Part shown: positions 7,267 to 14,286 of the stretch, piece by piece
Numbering within the stretch: position 1 is the stretch's first letter
How the letters are laid out: each line of letters starts with the position of its first letter
DNA from: a virus
IMG/VR virus record: IMGVR_UViG_3300032288_001625
Location: 1-35,891 of that record
Length of the DNA: 35,891 nucleotides
Strand: one strand, 5' to 3'
The notes under the pieces: generated by a model
What the model was told of the DNA's origin: nothing
What the model saw: only the letters and a program-made list of their open reading frames with translations
Databases searched by the model: none
Translations under genes and position numbers: made by a program

Positions 7267-7623
7267 TCAGGACTTGAACATCACGATGCCCGTCGTGCCC
7301 GTGCTGTTCGTGGTGGCCGACACGATCTTCAGGTATTCAACCCCAAACACCTCATCGGGCAGGGAGTAGGCCCGGCCGTCCGTGCTCGAGGGGGCAAGCG
7401 TCAGGTCGGCCACGCTGCCGTCAACCTTGTAGAGACGGCGGAAGGTGCCAGTGCTCGACGGGCTGACCCACATCTGCAGCGAGGTGGCGTTGGTGCTCAT
7501 CGTGCCAAACGACACGACGGCTCCTGCAACGTCACGCATGTCGAGCGTGGTGGCCAGGCTCGTGGCCGTGTGCAGCGTGATGTCAAAGTCGCGGTACTTC
7601 CGCGAGATGGTGGCGTCAGACAT
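7267..7623 (-). CDS. Unknown structural-type protein, beta-rich
   Basis: This 118-residue protein is rich in Thr, Ser, Val and Gly, with many predicted short strands and no charged or catalytic clusters. Such a composition is usual for virion decoration or tail-associated proteins. AGGAG ten bases or so upstream supports ATG 7623. It lies next to the lectin-like protein and a 105-residue protein, and may work with them on the virion surface. No family was recognised. Confidence 0.7.
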   Translation of the reverse strand: MSDATISRKYRDFDITLHTATSLATTLDMRDVAGAVVSFGTMSTNATSLQMWVSPSSTGTFRRLYKVDGSVADLTLAPSSTDGRAYSLPDEVFGVEYLKIVSATTNSTGTTGIVMFKS

Positions 7624-7662
7624 GCGTGGTCTCCTGTGTCTCTAGGCTAGGGGGGCGTGGCG

Positions 7663-7980
7663 CTAGCCTTGCAGTGGATCTGGCGGGAGCAGTGCGAGAG
7701 CGTCGGCCCACGGTATCACCTCAACGCTCGGCAGCAGCACGGCCTGATCGGCTGCGGCCCACATATCGTGAAGCAGACCGCCCGGCATGACCTCGGTGAG
7801 CACGTCGGCACAGAGCATCAGACGGCCATCAGTCAGGACGCGAGGGGCCGGGACGCAGTTCGTCGTACCGTGTGCGGCGTGAAGTTGAGCGAGCCGGCCA
7901 GCCAGTTGCGGCGTGAATACCAAAGCCAACTGCTTAGCGTCGGCGTCACTGATCGGAAGCGTGAGGTCGGCGAGGGTCAT
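7663..7980 (-). CDS. Unknown protein, 105 residues
   Basis: This acidic, Leu/Ala-rich protein has its start overlapping the stop of the lectin-like gene by four bases (ATGA), so the two are translationally coupled. It has a Pro-rich C-terminus and no recognised motif. Possible roles are a chaperone or a partner of the preceding fibre-like protein; this is inference from coupling only. Confidence 0.7.
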   Translation of the reverse strand: MTLADLTLPISDADAKQLALVFTPQLAGRLAQLHAAHGTTNCVPAPRVLTDGRLMLCADVLTEVMPGGLLHDMWAAADQAVLLPSVEVIPWADALALLPPDPLQG

Positions 7981-8819
7981 AGGTTGCGCCCGAGCGTGGT
8001 TTGCAGCGTCTGGAGTGCCGTGTAGTAGGACGAAGCCTGCGAGGCCGTCATCGAAACACCGAGCGAGTAGGCTTGAATCAGGCCTGAAAAATAGGCAGCC
8101 GGAGTTTCTGTGGTGGTGCCCTGCCCGAAAATGATGAGCTTGTTTGTGTCTGCGGCTGTCGTGCCGTTGTCGGTCGCTGTGCTGCTTACGGCAGAGCCGT
8201 TCCGATACAGAGCCGCAACGGTGGCGGACGTTCTTACGGCCACTAAATGCCCCGAGCCAGTTGTCAGCGTTCCCTCTAGCCCGCTGTTGCTACCCACGGT
8301 TCGGTAATACACGCGTGTACCGGCAGAGTAACCAGGGAAAAAAGAATAAGAATTGGCACCGATAAACTGAGAGTTAGTCGCCATTAAGTCGCGCGAATAG
8401 ACGGCGACGTGATTGTTCCACGGCGTCGCCGCAATATCGGACGGCGCGATGCCGGGACGCAGGTACTTCGTGGAGTTGCTGCCGCTGTTAAGCCCGCCGG
8501 TAGATCCCGTTTCGGTGTAGTCGCCAGAGACGAAGTTCAGATTTGTGTCGGTCGTGTTGCCGTACTGCGTTCCACTTCGACTCGGCCCGCGATACAGCGG
8601 AACGAGGCAAGCATTTAGCCCCGTACCGCAAAATAGGTTCAGCCTATAGAACCTGTCTCGGATGCCGGCCGTGTCGATGGCTTTGCAGAACTTATCAACG
8701 GCCGACAGCGTGGTGCCGCTAACGCTTCCACCGTTGGCCACCACGGCCGTCTTCCACGCAGCTGCCTCTGGATGCACTCCACTGGCCTTCGGCCGCAGCA
8801 GCTTCGGATTCATCGCCAT
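7977..8819 (-). CDS. Lectin-like (LamG/concanavalin-type) virion protein
   Basis: This 280-residue protein has a C-terminal half typical of LamG or concanavalin-like jellyroll domains in phage adhesins: YYRTVGSNSG, SGHLVAVRTSATVAALYRNG (a strand with a Gly turn, about 190-210), a KLIIFGQG strand, YFSGLIQAYSLG and a final helix SSYYTALQTLQTTLGR. The N-terminal region resembles other short tail proteins that start MNPKLLRP. It probably binds glycans on the host or decorates the virion. Local base composition is visibly lower in GC than that of its neighbours, as often seen in exchangeable receptor-binding genes. The exact virion location is unknown. Confidence 0.7.
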   Translation of the reverse strand: MAMNPKLLRPKASGVHPEAAAWKTAVVANGGSVSGTTLSAVDKFCKAIDTAGIRDRFYRLNLFCGTGLNACLVPLYRGPSRSGTQYGNTTDTNLNFVSGDYTETGSTGGLNSGSNSTKYLRPGIAPSDIAATPWNNHVAVYSRDLMATNSQFIGANSYSFFPGYSAGTRVYYRTVGSNSGLEGTLTTGSGHLVAVRTSATVAALYRNGSAVSSTATDNGTTAADTNKLIIFGQGTTTETPAAYFSGLIQAYSLGVSMTASQASSYYTALQTLQTTLGRNL

Positions 8820-8822
8820 GCG

Positions 8823-9062
8823 TTAGTTCTCCACCTTGGCTGCCTTGGCCTGCAGGGCGTACAGCAGCTTCGTCTGCTCGGCCACGGCCTGACTGATCTC
8901 TCGCTGCGTCTCGCCAAGCTGCTTCACGAAGGAGCGGTGCTCTTCCACAAGCGGAAGCAGCACGTCGTTCCTGAGTATCCACCCGGCCGCAAGCGCCACG
9001 AGCACAGGGAAGCCCCAACGCTCCATGATGCCGAAGACGGTGTCTTTCGCTGCCTCAGTCAT
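8823..9062 (-). CDS. Small membrane protein with coiled coil, holin candidate
   Basis: This 79-residue protein has one hydrophobic segment (about residues 15-34, WGFPVLVALAAGWIL) followed by a charged helical tail (EEHRSFVKQLGETQREISQ), a layout like BhlA/UviB-type holins and other phage membrane proteins. ATG 9062 is chosen over the longer open frame because it follows the upstream stop with an 8-base overlap. Its place beside another membrane protein, a lipoprotein and a peptidase suggests a lysis role, but no holin family signature is decisive. Confidence 0.65.
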   Translation of the reverse strand: MTEAAKDTVFGIMERWGFPVLVALAAGWILRNDVLLPLVEEHRSFVKQLGETQREISQAVAEQTKLLYALQAKAAKVEN

Positions 9063-9405
9063 GGTGTCGGCTCTCGCGGACGAGTAGTCGCATGGCGGCT
9101 TGGTTCTCTTGCCGCTCCAGCCACCAGCGTATGAGGACTTTGACAACCTCTTGCACCAGTGCACCCAGCACGAGCGTCAGGATGATGCCCATGCCGTACT
9201 GTTGACGCACTTGCCGCTCGATTGCCTTGGCCATGTGATGCCCGACCACGTCGCACTCGGCGGCATCGCACTGCTGCAGCACGGGGATAGGCCACGATGC
9301 AACCGCACGGCGAACGATGCGGCCGACGATCCGCCGGCCAGCGATGGTCCGCTGGAGGGTGGGCACTCGGTCCCAGGCGTACTGCTCGAGCTCGTTGATC
9401 GTCAT
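9055..9405 (-). CDS. Membrane protein of unknown function (lysis region)
   Basis: This 116-residue protein has a basic, soluble N-terminal part (RRIVGRIVRRAV) and one strong transmembrane segment at about 76-92 (GIILTLVLGALVQEVVKVLI), then a charged tail. ATG 9405 overlaps the lipoprotein stop (ATGA). Together with the next gene it could form a holin and regulator pair. No family was recognised. Confidence 0.65.
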   Translation of the reverse strand: MTINELEQYAWDRVPTLQRTIAGRRIVGRIVRRAVASWPIPVLQQCDAAECDVVGHHMAKAIERQVRQQYGMGIILTLVLGALVQEVVKVLIRWWLERQENQAAMRLLVRESRHHD

Positions 9406-9695
9406 GGCTTGCACTTCCCGTCTGGGCACACCACCACGCTCTTTGGCTCACGGCCAGTGCCTCCGCATGCGTTGCAAGTGATGACGATGCGGCCATCAGT
9501 TGGCATGGTTCCAGTTCCGCCGCAGACCTTGCACTTGCCATCGCTGGGCGGTGCAGGCGTCGGGGCAATTTCCTGCCGCATCTGCACGACCATGCGGGCC
9601 GTCTCGGCGGCCAGGTCAGCGGTGAGCCCGTTGTCACCGGGCAGCGTGGCGACGCAGCCGGCCATCACGACGAGAAAGGCGAGCACGAAACGCAT
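9402..9695 (-). CDS. Lipoprotein with DnaJ-like zinc motifs
   Basis: This 97-residue protein begins with a signal sequence and lipobox, MRFVLAFLVVMAGC, predicting lipid attachment at Cys 14 and a location outside the cytoplasm. After a short helical and Pro-rich linker come two CxxCxGxG-type repeats (CKVCGGTG and CNACGGTG) and a final CPDGKC pair, the arrangement used for zinc binding in DnaJ cysteine-rich domains. The start ATG overlaps the peptidase stop (TGATG). A lipoprotein beside lysis genes recalls outer-membrane spanins, but the zinc knuckles are unusual for them. The function remains open. Confidence 0.7.
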   Translation of the reverse strand: MRFVLAFLVVMAGCVATLPGDNGLTADLAAETARMVVQMRQEIAPTPAPPSDGKCKVCGGTGTMPTDGRIVITCNACGGTGREPKSVVVCPDGKCKP

Positions 9696-10618
9696 CACAG
9701 GATCCCCCGGAGCCAATCGTCTGGCATCTGCGTTGGCTTGAAGCCGCTGAACCCGGCGTAGACGTAGGAGTCACGCCCTGCACACATGCGGTCAATCACG
9801 TCCGCATCGGCCCAGAAGGAGCAGTTGCGAACCGCCTCGGGCATGTCGTGCGGATAGTGCCTGCCAACCGTGTTGGAGTCGCCCCAGCTGTTGAAGATCA
9901 GCACGCCGGGACGTTTACCGAATCGCACGCCGCCCCCAAACATGCAGTGCCACCAGACTCCGCCGGCCCGGCAGAATCCATCTTCATCGCGGCTCATCGA
10001 AAAGCCCTGACCAGAACAGAAAACGACGCCAAAGCCATTGCTGATTGCTCGGGCACAATCGTCAAACGACGTGGCCAGCGTAGTCTCTGAGCACCGCCGC
10101 TCTTTGGCGTACGGCTCGAGCACGTCGGGCACGCCGTTGCGGCCCCACTCGCGGTCCCGCTGCTGCTTGCCTTCCTCGCGGATCACCGTGCCGCCGTAGT
10201 CAACGCCATAGTGCAGCGAGCCGAAGTCCCTGATCGCCTTGGCCGCGTGGAAGCCAGTTGACCCGTCGCCGCCAGTGTTGGCACGAATGCCACGGGCCTC
10301 GACACGGGAGAACCCGTACAGGCTCGATTCAATCGTGCGGCCCTTCCACGCCTCTGGCTCTTTTCGCCAGTGGATGTCGCACGCAGCGAGCACGTCTACC
10401 GCCAGGCTGCTTCCCCAGCCGACGCAGCTGCCCACGTTGCCTTGCGAGCCACGCCGCCACTTGCTGTCGCAGGCGAGAAGTGCCGGATACAGCATCACAT
10501 CTTCGCCGGCCGCCCGCAGGTCAGGCCCGGCCGAGGCAAGCGTTGGGTGCGGCAGAGTCGCCACGAACGACTCGGCACCTTCAGGATCGGGCACGTAGCC
10601 CATGCCACGGTCGGCCAT
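9695..10618 (-). CDS. Papain-like cysteine peptidase (C1 fold), lysin candidate
   Basis: This 307-residue protein shows the four active-site positions of papain-like peptidases in the right order: Gln 59 and Cys 65 in SQGNVGSCVGWGSS, His 224 in GVWWHCMFGG, and Asn 243 in LIFNSWGDSN. The His and Asn contexts (WWHC, NSWG) are highly typical of C1 enzymes. No signal peptide or transmembrane segment is present. No lysozyme, amidase or other peptidoglycan hydrolase was found in the genome, and the neighbours are a lipoprotein and two membrane proteins, so it may be the lysin, cutting peptide bonds of the envelope. A virion-maturation or host-takeover protease is the alternative. Confidence 0.8.
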   Translation of the reverse strand: MADRGMGYVPDPEGAESFVATLPHPTLASAGPDLRAAGEDVMLYPALLACDSKWRRGSQGNVGSCVGWGSSLAVDVLAACDIHWRKEPEAWKGRTIESSLYGFSRVEARGIRANTGGDGSTGFHAAKAIRDFGSLHYGVDYGGTVIREEGKQQRDREWGRNGVPDVLEPYAKERRCSETTLATSFDDCARAISNGFGVVFCSGQGFSMSRDEDGFCRAGGVWWHCMFGGGVRFGKRPGVLIFNSWGDSNTVGRHYPHDMPEAVRNCSFWADADVIDRMCAGRDSYVYAGFSGFKPTQMPDDWLRGIL

Positions 10619-10621
10619 GCG

Positions 10622-11227
10622 TCACCCCTTGCCGACGCCGGCCCACGCCACAGCACGACAGAACGCCACGTAGCGGCCACGCACGTCAGCGGTGACCGGA
10701 ACCACGTCCGTGCCCACAGCGGCCCCATAGGCGGCCTCTACGGCCTTCCTGAGCGGCTCGTTGCTTCCAGGCACATGCCCGCCAATCCGACGCCAGCCGA
10801 TGTCGATGGCCAGGGCGGTGAACGCTCGCAGGCTGCGTGTGTCGGTGAACACCACCTCGGTGGTCACGGCATCGCCTGCCGCCACGGTCGCAGCCTTCGT
10901 CCACACCTCGGCCCACAGGGCACGGTCTACGGCCGAGGCACCACGAAGGGCATCGGAAATCGGCTGAACCAGCGTCTGCATCTCGTCACTCGGCGTATCA
11001 ACGGAAACACGGGCCGGGGCGGCTGGCAGCGTGGGCAGCGGAACCTTGCCCCACGCGGCTGCGAGCAGCAGGGCGACGGCCGCCACGCGGCTCAGTAGGC
11101 CGGCTTTTTCTTTTGCGGCTTCCACCGCACGGAACGCCGCTGCTCGGATCTGCGGCCAGTACGGAGCCACCGCGAGAGCAACCGCCAGAGTGACGGCAGC
11201 GGCGCGAAATGCAGTGTCGGCATTCAC
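10622..11227 (-). CDS. Membrane protein with two N-terminal helices
   Basis: This 201-residue protein has two hydrophobic helices near the N-terminus (about 7-24 and 45-61) separated by a short basic loop, followed by a soluble domain of about 130 residues with DTRSLRAFTALAIDIGWRRIGG. The GTG start at 11227 overlaps the upstream stop (GTGA). It precedes the peptidase gene with a 3-base gap and may belong to the lysis cassette. No family was recognised. Confidence 0.7.
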   Translation of the reverse strand: MNADTAFRAAAVTLAVALAVAPYWPQIRAAAFRAVEAAKEKAGLLSRVAAVALLLAAAWGKVPLPTLPAAPARVSVDTPSDEMQTLVQPISDALRGASAVDRALWAEVWTKAATVAAGDAVTTEVVFTDTRSLRAFTALAIDIGWRRIGGHVPGSNEPLRKAVEAAYGAAVGTDVVPVTADVRGRYVAFCRAVAWAGVGKG

Positions 11228-11523
11228 CGTGCGCCCTCGACTTGCAGAAGGCACCACCGCACGAGGGCTTCGCCCTCCTTGGTCTTCAGCAGGTCGCTGA
11301 CGAGCCGCACCAACTGGTCATCGGCCTGGGCCTTCGTCTTGGACGCCAGCCACTCGGCCGCCTCGCCGACGATGATGCTCCGCTTGTACGGGTCGAGCTC
11401 GTTGACAAACCGCTGGCCGTACCCGATGAGCGGCGACCAAGCACTCAGCAGTTGAAGTTGCTGCCAGATGTTGAGGTTTGCCCCGTACTGGGCAAGCTCG
11501 GCTGGGGTGGCTTCGTAATTCAC
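11224..11523 (-). CDS. Unknown small helical protein
   Basis: This 99-residue protein appears mostly helical, with an aromatic N-terminal half (ANLNIWQQLQLLSAWSPLIG) and a charged C-terminal half. The GTG start at 11523 overlaps the upstream stop (GTGA) and is preceded by AGGAGG, a strong ribosome-binding site. It is coupled to the membrane protein downstream. No family was recognised. Confidence 0.7.
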   Translation of the reverse strand: MNYEATPAELAQYGANLNIWQQLQLLSAWSPLIGYGQRFVNELDPYKRSIIVGEAAEWLASKTKAQADDQLVRLVSDLLKTKEGEALVRWCLLQVEGAR

Positions 11524-11786
11524 TTTGCGTCCTCCTCTCCCGATTCTGCCTCGTCATCGTCACCCCCTTGCAGCGGCGTGACGTTCACGGTTTCGTTTAA
11601 CCAGTCCCAGACGCTTCGGTAGCAATCCTCGGCCTCGTCTGCGATGTCTCGCTTGTCCAACCGAAAGGGCTGCTTGAACTGCTCCTCCTCGAGCACTTTG
11701 CCGTTCCCATCGGTCATGTAGGCGTAGGCGTACAACGCCCCGTATTCCACGACGATCCGCCGGTGGACGTGGTCTGTTCCGCTCAC
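11520..11786 (-). CDS. Unknown acidic small protein
   Basis: This 88-residue protein has a beta-rich first half (HRRIVVEYGALYAYAYM), a helical middle and a strongly acidic tail (GGDDDEAESGEEDAK). The GTG start at 11786 is chosen because it overlaps the upstream stop (GTGA) and has GAGG seven bases before it; a GTG one codon earlier is also possible. Acidic tails of this sort occur in DNA-mimic and chaperone proteins, but nothing more can be said. Confidence 0.65.
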   Translation of the reverse strand: MSGTDHVHRRIVVEYGALYAYAYMTDGNGKVLEEEQFKQPFRLDKRDIADEAEDCYRSVWDWLNETVNVTPLQGGDDDEAESGEEDAK

Positions 11787-12145
11787 CACTGCACCTCGCC
11801 AGCCTGGTCCTCAAACGCCTCACGGGCCTCGTCGGTCATCTCGATGCGTTTGAGCGTCACGGGCTGCGACTTGATGACGCGGCGATCCTCGCGGACTTCC
11901 TCAGTCCACGTGGACTGAATCACCTTCTTCGCCTTCTCGATCTCGCCGGGCGTCGGGTCACGCTGCCGCACGGGCTTCGCCCGCAGCCGCCGGTCGTGTC
12001 GGGGTGGCAGATGCCAGACGTGCTTAAGGCGTATTACTTGGTCGCGGCTAATTGTGTACCGCTCGCACAACGCCCGCATGGGCATGTGCGTGAGCCAATC
12101 GGCACGGAATGCGGCGACGCTAATGGTCGCCGTGATGCCCTTCAT
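11783..12145 (-). CDS. Helix-turn-helix DNA-binding protein
   Basis: This 120-residue protein has a helix-turn-helix at about 12-45: MPMRALCERYTISRDQVIRL, followed by a short WHLPPR extension. A basic linker leads to DPTPGEIEKAKKVIQSTWTEEVRE, which also appears in simpler form in the protein at 13978-14286 (DPTPDEIVRMAAAIRAK). The two share the same order of elements and may be distant paralogues. It is probably a transcription regulator. The start overlaps the glycosyltransferase gene by 26 bases. Confidence 0.7.
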   Translation of the reverse strand: MKGITATISVAAFRADWLTHMPMRALCERYTISRDQVIRLKHVWHLPPRHDRRLRAKPVRQRDPTPGEIEKAKKVIQSTWTEEVREDRRVIKSQPVTLKRIEMTDEAREAFEDQAGEVQW

Positions 12146-13028
12146 CGTCGCTCATCCATGCCATGACGCATCGCTGCGACGGGTTCAGGTACAGGTGCTG
12201 GCCCGTGGCGTTGGCGATGCTTCGGTGATACGGCACATGCTCGCAGTCTTTCGCACCGTCGTACGTCCCTTGCAGGAACGCTTCCGTGCGATAGATGCAC
12301 AGGCCGCCGAAGGCAGACGAGACGAGCACGGGCGGCGAGCCAACGGGCGGAAGCCACTGATGCTTCCATCCGCCGAGGCCAGCGGTGTAATCGTCGAAGT
12401 CGCAGTCGGCTTGCCCAACGCCACGCAACGCCCAGGCGTCGTAGTGCGTCCATCCCTTGCCGATCTTCGGCTGACGATCCTCGGCCATGCCGAGCATCGT
12501 GAACTCGTTGAGCGACACGCTTGCCATGCCGTAGGCACCGGGCATCTCAACGAGCCACCCGATGCCGTTGAGCAGCCCGCTGTGCGACCAGCCACCCCAC
12601 TGGTCCCAGTCGATGACGATCACGTAGTCGGCATCGGCGGCACAGTCACGCACCCACCGCTGGCACGCGTCGCGGTACTCGGCCAAGGCGATAGTGCGAC
12701 GGCCGGCGAACTCGGCCCCGTAATGCTCACGGCCCAGCGTTTGTGATGTGAACGTCGCCTGCTTGTACGCTTCGGCGAACGCTTGGAGAACCTCAAGCGT
12801 CTGGTCAGTGCTGTCGTTTTCTTCGATGTGCAGAGCCCATGACTTGCACGACCGCACGAGGTGCTCAAGCCGGCCGAGGTTCTCGGCGAGACGCACGCCA
12901 CAGTTTCGGGCCAGGCCGACAAAGGCCACCTTTGAGTGTGCCAGCCGATCCACGCCTTCAGCGTACCGTTTTTGGTACAGCTCAGCGAACGGCTCCAGCG
13001 GATAGATGAGGTGGTCGGGGATCTTCAT
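12120..13028 (-). CDS. Glycosyltransferase-like protein (GT-A type)
   Basis: This 302-residue protein carries KVAFVGLARNCG near 33-44, an SWALHIEENDSTDQTLEVLQ strand-turn-helix typical of nucleotide-sugar binding GT-A folds, and a VIVIDWDQWGG segment near 137-147 that fits the metal-binding DxD position. It resembles mannosyltransferase-like proteins with the FVxxARN motif. It probably transfers a sugar onto a phage or host acceptor; the acceptor is unknown. ATG 13028 overlaps the upstream stop (ATGA); a GTG at 13037 is an alternative start with its own GGAG. Confidence 0.75.
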   Translation of the reverse strand: MKIPDHLIYPLEPFAELYQKRYAEGVDRLAHSKVAFVGLARNCGVRLAENLGRLEHLVRSCKSWALHIEENDSTDQTLEVLQAFAEAYKQATFTSQTLGREHYGAEFAGRRTIALAEYRDACQRWVRDCAADADYVIVIDWDQWGGWSHSGLLNGIGWLVEMPGAYGMASVSLNEFTMLGMAEDRQPKIGKGWTHYDAWALRGVGQADCDFDDYTAGLGGWKHQWLPPVGSPPVLVSSAFGGLCIYRTEAFLQGTYDGAKDCEHVPYHRSIANATGQHLYLNPSQRCVMAWMSDDEGHHGDH

Positions 13029-13558
13029 TTCTTCCACGCGACTCCGAGGCCGTAGTCATCGGCGATGATGTCGTGCGGTGCGTTGTGCTTCGCCACGAAC
13101 TCGTCAAAGCACCGCTGTAGGTCCGGGTGGGCCGGATGCGTGATGTCGTGAAACACCACGCAGCCGCCGGGCATCACGAGCGGCCAGACGTTCACAAGGT
13201 CGGCCATTCCGCCTTTGTATGAGTGGTCGCCGTCCACAAGCACAAGGTCGAACGCCTCGGCCTTCTCGGGCATCAGAGCCGGAATGGTGTCTCGGCTGTT
13301 GCCGTCAAGAAACGCACGGCGGCCGTCGAAGTTGAAATCGTCCAGCAGCTGCTCGATGTGCTGATGGTTGCCACGTCCGCTTCCGCCGTAGTCGCTGCCC
13401 CAAAGATCCGCCACCCAGACCGAGAGCAAGTCGTCGGCTGCGTTCTCAAGCACGATCCGCAGCGAGTCTCCGTCACGGGTGCCGATCTCAAGGTAGTGCT
13501 GCACCTTGTGCCGCTGGCAATGCTCGGCGAGGTAGCGGTAGAGGCTGGCGTTGCTCAT
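13025..13558 (-). CDS. SAM-dependent methyltransferase, family 24 type
   Basis: This 177-residue protein has the SAM-binding motif HYLEIGTRDGDSL near 21-33 and the FDLVLVDGDHSYKGGMADL segment near 102-120, with PGGCVVFHDI near 129-138, all characteristic of the Methyltransf_24 family, which is often encoded near glycan-modification genes. It is coupled to the glycosyltransferase downstream (ATGA) and to rusA upstream (ATGA). The pair probably builds or caps a sugar modification; the substrate is not visible. Confidence 0.85.
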   Translation of the reverse strand: MSNASLYRYLAEHCQRHKVQHYLEIGTRDGDSLRIVLENAADDLLSVWVADLWGSDYGGSGRGNHQHIEQLLDDFNFDGRRAFLDGNSRDTIPALMPEKAEAFDLVLVDGDHSYKGGMADLVNVWPLVMPGGCVVFHDITHPAHPDLQRCFDEFVAKHNAPHDIIADDYGLGVAWKK

Positions 13559-13956
13559 CGCACCCGCACGGTCGTGCGTGCCTCCGTGCCGTAACTCTTC
13601 TCGACCACCAGGCGAGACACGCACGTGTCATCGCCTATCACGTCCTGCAGGGCGTCGAGCACGGCCTTGCCGATGTTGTCGACATCGGGCCGTGGCAGCA
13701 CCGGGGCTGACGGTTTCAGCCACCCGCTCTTCAGCAAGTGAGATTTCGGGCGGGCGAAGACGGCGTCAACGATCACGCTGAGAGGACCGTCAGCCTTAAC
13801 AACGCCAGCGGCTCGAGCAGCGACTGCCACCGCTTGGCGATAGGCGTGAATTGGGTGGTCGCTTGGGACGTATGCGTGGCCGTGCTTGCCACGCACTGTG
13901 ATGCGCGGACGAGGCTGCGGCACTGGATCGCCGGGTACGCTGAACGTGATGGCCAT
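13555..13956 (-). CDS. rusA: Holliday junction resolvase, RusA family
   Basis: This 133-residue endonuclease resolves four-way DNA junctions arising in recombination or replication. Family marks are PGDPVPQPRPRIT at 8-20, LPRPDVDNIGKAVLDALQDVIGDD at 88-110 with metal-binding Asp 91, Asp 93 and Asp 101, and a final strand with VVEKSYG. The length is normal. It works logically with the RecT-like annealing protein of the same operon and could remove branches before packaging. Confidence 0.9.
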   Translation of the reverse strand: MAITFSVPGDPVPQPRPRITVRGKHGHAYVPSDHPIHAYRQAVAVAARAAGVVKADGPLSVIVDAVFARPKSHLLKSGWLKPSAPVLPRPDVDNIGKAVLDALQDVIGDDTCVSRLVVEKSYGTEARTTVRVR

Positions 13957-13977
13957 GCCCGCAGGATGGCGGGCGTG

Positions 13978-14286
13978 TCAAGCAAGGCCGCGCCGCCTTT
14001 GGAAAGCCACACGCTGCTGAGTCACCTCAAGCGGCTCCGCCGCTAGCTCGGCCAAGTTTTTGGCACGTATGGCCGCAGCCATGCGGACGATCTCATCCGG
14101 CGTAGGGTCAGCCATCGAGAACGCCCGGTGCGTGCGTCCTCGAGCACCGAGCCCGTGACGGCTGGCCAACCTTGTCAGCTGACCAGCCGTCACGCCCAGT
14201 TCTCGTGCCACCTCAGCCCGCGTGACGCTCTCGTCATTCCAGAGCGAGAACAGACGGGCCACGTCGATCTTCACACGCATCGGCAT
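13978..14286 (-). CDS. Small helix-turn-helix protein
   Basis: This 102-residue protein has an N-terminal helix-turn-helix of the GcrA or resolvase type (DVARLFSLWNDESVTRAEVA then RELGVTAGQLTRLASRHGL), followed by a basic region and DPTPDEIVRMAAAI near 58-71. The same DPTP element follows a helix-turn-helix in the protein at 11783-12145. It probably binds DNA as a regulator. Its ATG overlaps the clamp stop (TAATG). Confidence 0.75.
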   Translation of the reverse strand: MPMRVKIDVARLFSLWNDESVTRAEVARELGVTAGQLTRLASRHGLGARGRTHRAFSMADPTPDEIVRMAAAIRAKNLAELAAEPLEVTQQRVAFQRRRGLA

